Assembly: GCA_000333855.2 (NCBI GenBank)
Contig: CM007336.1
Location: forward strand, 291,306 to 355,305
DNA from: Endotrypanum monterogeii
Taxonomy: Eukaryota; Euglenozoa; Kinetoplastea; Trypanosomatida; Trypanosomatidae
Length of the DNA: 64,000 nucleotides
Direction: 5' to 3'
Positions 56,933-64,000 of the stretch are shown piece after piece (position 1 is the stretch's first letter; each line of letters begins with the position of its first letter). The position numbers and the translations under genes were made by a program. Below the pieces are notes generated by a model. That model was given only the letters and a program-made list of their open reading frames with translations. It ran no database searches and was not told the DNA's origin.

Positions 56933-59900
56933 ATGCCAGAGCTCCGTTGCACATCTGCTGTGAAGTTGGTGCCACCTGCACCTTCGCCGTCTCCGGAGCG
57001 CAGTGATGTCGGTGCTCCTCTTGGTGCGAAGAAGCTGAAATTTAGCATAGAACGGGCTGTGGTATCTGAGCCCACAACACTGCTATCGACGCCAAATCCC
57101 AATGGGGGCACTGCGGCGTCCCACAGTGCCTCATGGGGTGTGACAACACCGTCACCGAGCAATCCGGCGGGGTCAAAGGGGCGCGAGGGCAGCCTGGGCT
57201 GGCAGAGCAGGTCTCGCCGCACTCCCTCAGCACATGTGCATCCCGCACAGTTCATCTCACCGGAGGGGCCCGGCTTCATTAAAAGTCAGCTGGTTGCACT
57301 TGCAGTCGACGAGGCACCACCGCTCCTGGAACGTGTTCCAGCGACCCCATCCCTCCAGGAAGAGGCTGCATATGCGGAGAGGAGTACCCCCCCCACTGGC
57401 GAGGAGCTCGTTTATTCCGTTCCCCGATCACCTCTTCACTGCGACGCCAATCATGTTGATGAGGTCAATGATGTCACCACGAGGGATCTCTCGACCGTGT
57501 CAGCTGTCGCTGCTCGCGGTGCTTCACAGAGCACCAGCTCTCACTGTGACGCAGGCAGTACACAGAATGTCTCGTTGGGCATCAATGGCGCTCCATTAAA
57601 GGTGGCGCTACAGACACCAGGGGATGCGCAGCCTTCCTCCTCTGCGAGTGAGTCCCAGTCCAAGTCTTCTCACAGCGCTGGGAGCTCCGCGCAGGAGGCG
57701 GCTCCTTCAATGCTATGCCCATCGAGGGGCAACGGTCTTGACAGTGCTTCATCACACAGAGTCTTTGCTGACCTCTCCTCGTATGATCCGACACTTACAA
57801 ATTCCGGGATAACGTTGCCAGCCGGCATGAACAGCTCTGGTTGCATCTCTTCTCAGCGTGCCTTGGTGCAGTACATCACATCACCTCCTGATATGGTGAC
57901 GTCATCTCATGGCCTCCGCGATCCGGCAGCCAGCAGTGATGCTGGATATGCACCCTGCCGCCACGCGGAAATCCGTGCGATGCTCATCATGGCGGAACGC
58001 GAGTTGGCTGAGGTGCGCGAGGAGTGTGCGAAGCGCGGCATGAGGGTCGAGGCAGTGGAGGCAGCTCTAGATCGCGAGCGTGCAAATCTATCCTCACTGC
58101 GGGACCGCCACACACGCGAGGCCGCTGCCGTTCGCGAGGAGCACGACGCTCAAACACGGCAGCTGCGTGAACAGCTCCACGTTCTCAAGATGCTTTCTGA
58201 GAGTGCAATGGCTGAGAAGAGCAAGATGGCTGACGAGGCAGCGCGACGCAAGAAGGAGCTACTCGCCCTGCTGGACCGAGAGCGTGAGGAGAAAAGCTAC
58301 ATTATGGCCGACTACCGCGAGCAAACCGAGGCGCTGATCGCGGAGCAGGGGCGCGAGATCACTTCTCTGCGCGGGGCACTCGACACGCTGAAAAGCGAGT
58401 ACGATGACTTGTCAAAACAGCATCAGACGGTTGAGGGAGAGCTAGAGGGGTTGCAAGACAAAATAGAGGAGATGACGGTGCAGATCGGGAAGGAGCGCTC
58501 AGACGCCGCCAGCAAGGCAAAGGATCTGGAAGCTAGCATGCAGCAGGAATGTGAGTCTCTACGTGAGCAACTCGCCGTGATGCAGGAGCTGCTGCAGCGG
58601 GCAACCACTCAGCACACTGCCAAACAGCAGGATCTAACTGACCAAGTGCAGAAGGGCGAGGAGAAACTCCGGATCAAGCAAGAAGAGCATCAGAACGCAC
58701 TGGACGCACTCAAACAGGCGTATCGACACGACACTGAAAGTCTGCGAGAGGAGCTGAAGCGTGTAAAGGAAGCACACGACAAGAAAGAGGAGGAGTTGCG
58801 CCACGACCTGGAGAAGATCACGAAGAGGGAGAGCAGGTCAATAGAATCTTTGCGGCAGGCGCTGGAGCAGGTGCGACAGGAGAAGGAGCTAGGCGTGGAG
58901 GAGGCGTTCAAGCAACGAGAAGCCCTCCAACGCCAGCACCGCGACAAGGTGATTGTTCTTCAGAGGGAGCGTGATGAGACGGCTCAGCAGCTTGCAGAGG
59001 AGCGCTCAGCACGCAAAGACCGTGAGGCAGATGCGGAAGTTCTGCGTGTGCGCGCGGAGAACCTGGAGAAGACTAACCAGCGCCTTTCCAACGAGCTGGA
59101 GACGACCCAGGCAGCTCAGCGAGCTCGAGAGCGGTCGATAGAGCAGGCGCACCAATCCAGTTTGGAAGCTACGCGAACGAAGCTCCGCACGGCACTTACT
59201 GATTTAAGCTACACGCAGGAGCAGCTGTCGCAGCAGGCGACCGATGCGCAGCAGCTGCGCGATGAGCTGGCCAGGCGCACCACCGTTTTAGAGGCAGCAA
59301 AAGAAAAGATCGTGAAGCTTGAGAGTGGGTTTGCAGATGAGCTGAATAAAGCGAAGGATGCAGCGTTACTGCGGGAAAAAGAGGACGCGCAAGCCATGAC
59401 GCATCTGCGAACAAGCAAAACACAGTTGGAGGCGACCTGCGAGCGTTTGGAGAGGCAACTGAAGGAAACGGAGGGGCGGGTTCAGGGCACCGCCAAGCAG
59501 GTCGAGGAGGAGCGTCGTGCTCTGGAGGAAGCCAACAGCAGGTTGCAGGACGCCCGCGTTGAGGTAGAGGAGTTGCGCACTATTGTGAACCACGAACGGG
59601 AGCGTGGTGCCTTTGTCCAGGAGGACAAGCGACAGTTGGAGCGTCAATTAGCCGAGGAGAAGCTATATCACGAAGAGCTCGAGAACACGCTTCACATGGT
59701 GGAGCGGAAACTTCAAGAGCAGCAGCAGGACCAAGGTCGTCAGGTGAAGCAGATGGAGGGCAAACTGGAGGAGCAGCAGCAGCGGCACCAGGCGGAGTTG
59801 GCGGCTGCTCGCATGGCGACCGAGCAGGTGCGCGGTGAGGTTGGTCGCATGCGAGAGGCTCTCGTAGAGAAAGAGTCAAGTCTGCAGCGAGTGCGTGAGG

Positions 59901-60385
59901 AGGTGGGGCGCCTGCATCGTGACGCAGCTCTGCGTGAGGGCGGCCTGCAAGAGGAGATGGAGGATCTTCGCGAGGCGCACGAGTTGGAGATGCGTCGTAT
60001 AGATGAGCTCTTGAATGGGCTGCGAAGCGACTTGGCCAAGTCGCAGGCCACTTGTGCACAGTATCAACGTGAGCTGTCGAGTATTCACCGCAGTTCGGCC
60101 GGCACGCGGTCTGACTTGGAGATGGCGTTGGAGCAGGCGGACGCGGCTCGGGGAAAACTGCTGGAGGATCTCAAATACAGGGATCAGCTCAACCAGGAAT
60201 TGCAGGGGACGGTTCGACTGCTCAGCTCTCGACTCGCATCCAACGAGGAGGAGGTCCGCCGAATGCAGGAGGAGTTGGCAGAGACAAACAAACGCATTCA
60301 AGATGCACACACGTTGATTGGCCGGAAGGACGCAGCCATTGGGCAGCTGAGTGCGAAGTTGCGTGCGTACGAGTCACGCCATTGA
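56933..60385 (+). CDS. Long coiled-coil protein
   Basis: A 1,150-residue protein from the ATG at 56933 (MPELRCTSAVKLVPPAP); the frame extends a little upstream only to a GTG. The first 340 residues or so are disordered-looking and rich in Ser, Pro, Thr and Ala. From about residue 343 (HAEIRAMLIMAERELAEVRE) to the C-terminus the sequence is an almost unbroken coiled coil with heptad spacing and a high content of Glu, Arg, Lys and Gln. There are many repeats of the LxxELxxxRxxxExxE kind, with local echoes such as EEQQQRHQAELAAARMATEQ. It has no signal peptide, no membrane segment and no motor or enzyme domain. Such architecture is typical of cytoskeletal, basal-body, flagellum-attachment-zone or Golgi-tether proteins in trypanosomatids; which of these applies cannot be read from the sequence. 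Confidence 0.88.
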   Translation: MPELRCTSAVKLVPPAPSPSPERSDVGAPLGAKKLKFSIERAVVSEPTTLLSTPNPNGGTAASHSASWGVTTPSPSNPAGSKGREGSLGWQSRSRRTPSAHVHPAQFISPEGPGFIKSQLVALAVDEAPPLLERVPATPSLQEEAAYAERSTPPTGEELVYSVPRSPLHCDANHVDEVNDVTTRDLSTVSAVAARGASQSTSSHCDAGSTQNVSLGINGAPLKVALQTPGDAQPSSSASESQSKSSHSAGSSAQEAAPSMLCPSRGNGLDSASSHRVFADLSSYDPTLTNSGITLPAGMNSSGCISSQRALVQYITSPPDMVTSSHGLRDPAASSDAGYAPCRHAEIRAMLIMAERELAEVREECAKRGMRVEAVEAALDRERANLSSLRDRHTREAAAVREEHDAQTRQLREQLHVLKMLSESAMAEKSKMADEAARRKKELLALLDREREEKSYIMADYREQTEALIAEQGREITSLRGALDTLKSEYDDLSKQHQTVEGELEGLQDKIEEMTVQIGKERSDAASKAKDLEASMQQECESLREQLAVMQELLQRATTQHTAKQQDLTDQVQKGEEKLRIKQEEHQNALDALKQAYRHDTESLREELKRVKEAHDKKEEELRHDLEKITKRESRSIESLRQALEQVRQEKELGVEEAFKQREALQRQHRDKVIVLQRERDETAQQLAEERSARKDREADAEVLRVRAENLEKTNQRLSNELETTQAAQRARERSIEQAHQSSLEATRTKLRTALTDLSYTQEQLSQQATDAQQLRDELARRTTVLEAAKEKIVKLESGFADELNKAKDAALLREKEDAQAMTHLRTSKTQLEATCERLERQLKETEGRVQGTAKQVEEERRALEEANSRLQDARVEVEELRTIVNHERERGAFVQEDKRQLERQLAEEKLYHEELENTLHMVERKLQEQQQDQGRQVKQMEGKLEEQQQRHQAELAAARMATEQVRGEVGRMREALVEKESSLQRVREEVGRLHRDAALREGGLQEEMEDLREAHELEMRRIDELLNGLRSDLAKSQATCAQYQRELSSIHRSSAGTRSDLEMALEQADAARGKLLEDLKYRDQLNQELQGTVRLLSSRLASNEEEVRRMQEELAETNKRIQDAHTLIGRKDAAIGQLSAKLRAYESRH

Positions 60386-62544
60386 GACCTTCTGGGTGTT
60401 TCATTGTGCGTGTGTGTCGGCATGGGAGAATGCACCGGTCTTGCGCGCTCTAGCCACGGGGGATCCCCTGTGCGTGTCACCCCCGTTTTTATTGATTTAT
60501 TTATTTATTTGTTTTCCTGCAATATTCGTTTCATCGAAGCATAGAATCGAAGGCACTAAAAAAAGGAGGGGAGGGAGGGGGGAAGGTGTAGGTGTGTGCC
60601 CATGGCGAGGCTGCTTATCGATGTGTGTGTGTGTGTGCGCGTTACTCGATAGAAAAAAAAGTTCGTGTTCTCCCCTCCCTTCCCTTTGTAGGGGGAAAAA
60701 GAGGACGACAACCATTTCCCGAATGCGTGTTGTGTTCTTGAGCGTTGCCACCCTCTGGTTTCCACAGGTGCGTACGTGTTTGAATAGACTTGAAAGAAAT
60801 GGAAGCGAAGCATAACGTATCAGCTCCCCTATCGCGCAGTGAGATATGCGACCACAGAGGGTAGATTCTGTTTCTGTATTTGCCCGCTGCACGCTGAGAG
60901 GTTCAGTGGCTCGCTCTGCTTGGCGCTCTTCTAAGGGGGGTATCGTAGACGTCTTAGAAATTGATCTGTTGACCTGTGTTGCTCCATGGACGTCAGCACC
61001 TTCGTTGGTGGTCATCGTTTTATTTTTTTTTTGGGACGTAGAGGTGCTCTGGGCGGTGGTGGACAAAGACCGTTGAGTTTATGTGCCCGCCACTCCCGTT
61101 TTGTTCCCCCCCCTTCCACCACCACGTCCAACTCCACCTTCTTGCCCCCTCGTCATTTCAGCGTGTGTGATTCCCCCACTCCCAGCTCTCGGGACCAAGG
61201 ACAAAGGAATTCACCTTTAGCTCACTTGGCATCACACCTGCTCTTCTGCGTGCGTCTCTGATAAACATGCTCTTTGTATCTCGCTCCTCCTAACCCTTTG
61301 CTTGCTTTCTTTGTGGTGGCTCGCATGCCAACACGCAAATAGGTACACGTTTGCCAAAGTCTACAAGGCACAACGCCCTCATCATATTTTTATCCCCTCA
61401 TCTACCCCTCCCATACAGTGCTTGTAAATGCCAGGGACTGTGTGTATCCTCTCATCATACGTCAGGCTTCCCCTCCCCTTCCTCCCTAAAAGACATATCC
61501 ACAACGACAGGAAAGTTTATTATCTTGCCTTTTCCCTTTCCTTTGTGAAGAGAGAAATTGGCCCTCAGCGCACCCACACGATTGATATTGCACTCGCCTT
61601 TCGGCCGGGGCTGTAGAGGGTGCTGCTCTCCCGAACTTGCATCGGTCATCATTTCTCGCCCCTTCTCCCTTCTCCCCTCCTTTATCCTTTCCTCTTCTCA
61701 AGTCAAGGGAGGGGGAGAAGCACAAGGAAACATTGCGTTTTCTGTGCATCATCGACACATATACATCTATAAATATATAAATAAGCATACATAAATAAAA
61801 ATACCTATATATTCTCCTCTCATTTTCCCATTAGCTGGCTTCTTCTCTTTGGAGTGTGTGTGTGTGTGTGTGTGTATTTGTTTGTGTGGAGAAGCTTCTT
61901 TTTTTTTTTTTTTGAGGTTTGTGCTTAAATCTTTTTTTTCATACTCGCGTTGTATTTTTTTTTTACTACCCCTGTTTCCCTCCACCCCTTTGTCTGCTGC
62001 AGTACGAGAGGAACACAGAGGGGGGGGGGCGCAAACGGTGATCGGAATACGTAGGTACACCCGCGAGTTTTGAAAAGAACGTGTTTCGGGCTTTCAAAGC
62101 TTGTCTCTTTTTTTTTTCTGAGCCAACAACTGACTCCTCTCCCTCCACTTTGTAGGAGGCACGCGCGCTCCTCTCTTCTCTACACTTCCCAAAGGCAGTC
62201 TTTGGGTCACGGAGGAAGAGGCATAACCATACCCGCAGACACAGGCACATATGTATATTTACATATCCACCCGCCGAAAGTAGCTGCTGAGAGGACGTAG
62301 GCGATGGTGTTTGACGTTAGATCAATCTGATCAGCTTCCTTTGTCATTTCCTTTGCGCGACCGAGTAGTATACGGAAGCACTGCTTGCATAAAATTCACA
62401 GTTGTGCCTGCGACTCTCTGTCTATCTCGGTGTCTGTACGTGTGTCTTCTACGGCGCTCCCCCCCTGGGTGTGTCGTCATTCTTTTTTTTATTTCACAGA
62501 GGACACTCCAGGCGCATTGGGACGCCGCTAAGGGGGGGGGGGAG
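60386..62544. other. Long spacer (2.2 kb)
   Basis: No gene seen. T-rich on the plus strand, with (TG)n at about 60621-60638 and 61852-61875 and many short homopolymers. Its right end carries the acceptor signal of the following kinase gene. Confidence 0.6.
62478..62499 (+). promoter_or_regulatory. Predicted spliced-leader acceptor for the cdc2-related kinase gene
   Basis: CATTCTTTTTTTTATTTCACAG, with AG at 62498-62499, is a textbook pyrimidine tract plus acceptor. It lies 45 nt upstream of the ATG at 62545. Confidence 0.75.
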
Positions 62545-63959
62545 ATGTCGACTGCGGGACGGTACAAGCACGTAGTGAAGCTTGGCGAAGGCGCGTATGG
62601 CAGCGTGCACAAGGGGACGGAGGTGCAGACAGGAAAGGTGGTGGCGCTCAAGCGCATGGTGGTGACCAGCGAGGACGACGGAATCCCCGGCGCCGCCATA
62701 CGGGAGATTTCTTTGCTCAAGGAGCTTCGACACGATAATGTCGTCGACCTCTTCGAGGTGCTCTTCGAGCCCCCTAAGATCACTATGATTTTTGAGCTGT
62801 GCGATTTTGACCTGAGGCGGTTTATGGAGTCGCGACCGCAGCGCGTGTTGGATACCGAGACGGAGATGCGACCTATACTGAAGCAAATATTTCTTGGGCT
62901 CGAGTATCTGCACAGTCGCAGCGTGGTACATCGTGACATGAAGCCCCAGAACATCTTTGTGAACGTACGCGCGCCGGACTTTGCAGCATTGACGGCGTTT
63001 CCAACCCCTCTCAACGTCACTCAAAGCCGCCGAGTAACAACGGTGCCTCATCTGCTGTTGGCGGGGGCGAGTCGATCACGGAGGGCTCTAGTGGACCCTC
63101 GAAGTCGCATGCCGACGATGGAAAAACTTCGCTGTGGCAGAAGGCTGTGATGGAGACAGCGGGAAATAGTCCACATCAGTTAATTGTGAAGATCGGCGAC
63201 TTTGGACTCGCGCGTGTGGAGGAGATTCCGGTGAAGAAGTACTCGCATGAGGTGGTGACGCTGTGGTACCGTAGTCCCGATGTGCTGATGGGCTCTGCGC
63301 TGTACTCGTATCCGGTGGACGTGTGGTCAATGGGCGCCATCTTCTTCGAGATGGTGACCAGCATGGTTCTGTTTGGCGGCCGCAACGAGGACGATCAGCT
63401 GCTGCGCATGTTCTGGCTTCTGGGCTCACCGACGCGGGAGACGTGGCCCTCGATGTTGTCCTACCCTGGTACTGTGGAGCGGCTGGAGCGTGCATCGCGC
63501 GCTGCGGCAGGGCGTCACGACTTGCGTCCGGGCAGCAGTACTTACGTGCCCCAGGAGCTGCAGTCGCAGTACTCCTCGCAGGCCCACAGCGGCACCCGAG
63601 CGCCGGACCCCCTCACTCACCTGGCATACCTGCGCTTTTATCAAAACTCCAAGGTGATTCAGCAACGAGAGCGGAGTGCGCACAGTTCACTCAACACTTA
63701 CGAGCTTCCAGTAGATCTGTGGTTTGACCGTCCACTGTTTTCTGACTACATGTCAAGCACTGGGTTCGACGCTAGCGTGACGCCGGAGGGAGTCGACCTG
63801 TTGCGCCAGTGCCTCGTTTACGAACCGAGCCATCGCATCACGGCGGCGGCGGCGGTCCGCCATGCGTACCTGCAGACGGTTCCCGTCCCCACAGCTGGCG
63901 CGTTGGATGTTCTCATGACTTCTTTGCTGCAGACGATGGAGGCCTGCTATTTGCTGTGA
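62545..63959 (+). CDS. Cdc2-related protein kinase (CDK family), frame broken once
   Basis: Starts at the ATG at 62545 (MSTAGRYKHVVKLGEGAYGS). The N-lobe is clear: GEGAYGSVHKG, VVALKRMVV with the catalytic Lys, and GIPGAAIREISLLKELRH in the place of the cyclin-binding PSTAIRE helix. The C-lobe begins with VVHRDMKPQNIFV. After VNVRAP the first frame drifts into non-CDK sequence and stops at 63150. A different frame, open from before 62943, carries a Ser/Gly/Asn-rich insert and then KIGDFGLARVEEI, VVTLWYRSPDVLMG, YSYPVDVWSMGAIFFEM and the rest of a CDK C-lobe to the stop at 63957-63959. All catalytic residues (Lys, HRD, DFG) exist across the two frames. One indel between about 62970 and 63000 explains it, either a sequencing error or a true inactivation. 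Trypanosomatid CDKs with an insert between HRD and DFG are plausible. The exact CRK number cannot be assigned. Confidence 0.85.
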
Positions 63960-64000
63960 TGCCAGGCGGATATGGGTCGAGTAGAGAGCAGGCTGGGAGG

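Noticed and set aside
1..64000. CRISPR array, prokaryotic operon or phage content
   Set aside because: No spaced direct repeats of CRISPR type and no prokaryotic signals. Gene layout and products are those of a kinetoplastid eukaryote.

Overview
The window looks like a nuclear chromosome segment of a trypanosomatid (Kinetoplastea), probably from the Leishmania/Crithidia side of the family. All recognisable genes are uninterrupted by introns and are stacked head to tail on one strand for tens of kilobases. Pyrimidine tracts followed by AG (spliced-leader acceptor signals) precede many start codons, and the spacers are full of (TG)n, (TA)n and homopolymer runs. I cannot name the species from the sequence alone.

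Layout: positions 1-31,881 form one polycistronic unit on the minus strand. Going right to left from its head, it carries a giant acylated repeat protein, a hypothetical protein, the rRNA-processing factor RRP1, a zinc-finger/protein-kinase fusion, a small hypothetical protein, the COP9 signalosome protease CSN5, a SET-domain methyltransferase, a mitochondrial IscA-type Fe-S protein, an EF-hand protein and a membrane-anchored methyltransferase. Positions 31,882-39,811 are a gene-poor divergent strand-switch region. Positions 39,812-64,000 form a second unit on the plus strand: VPS20/CHMP6, an LC8 dynein light chain, a GT4 glycosyltransferase, an OMS1-like methyltransferase, a protein of unknown function, a 1,988-residue SERAC1-like lipase/TPR protein, a long coiled-coil protein and a cdc2-related kinase whose frame is broken once.

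The strand-switch region is the most interesting part. It has two GT-rich blocks with long G tracts, arranged as mirror images. One lies on the minus strand (about 34.9-35.95 kb, with more G tracts to 38.0 kb) and the other on the plus strand (about 38.69-38.96 kb), so each unit has the G-rich strand as its sense strand. This matches the known architecture of Pol II start regions in trypanosomes. Between and beside these blocks are decayed coding fragments that I could not identify.

The genes in each unit do not form a pathway, as expected where genes are co-transcribed but separated by trans-splicing. Two technical flaws are visible. A 20-N gap at 6,277-6,296 is flanked by two nearly identical copies of about 330 bp, and there is a frameshift in the kinase at the right end.
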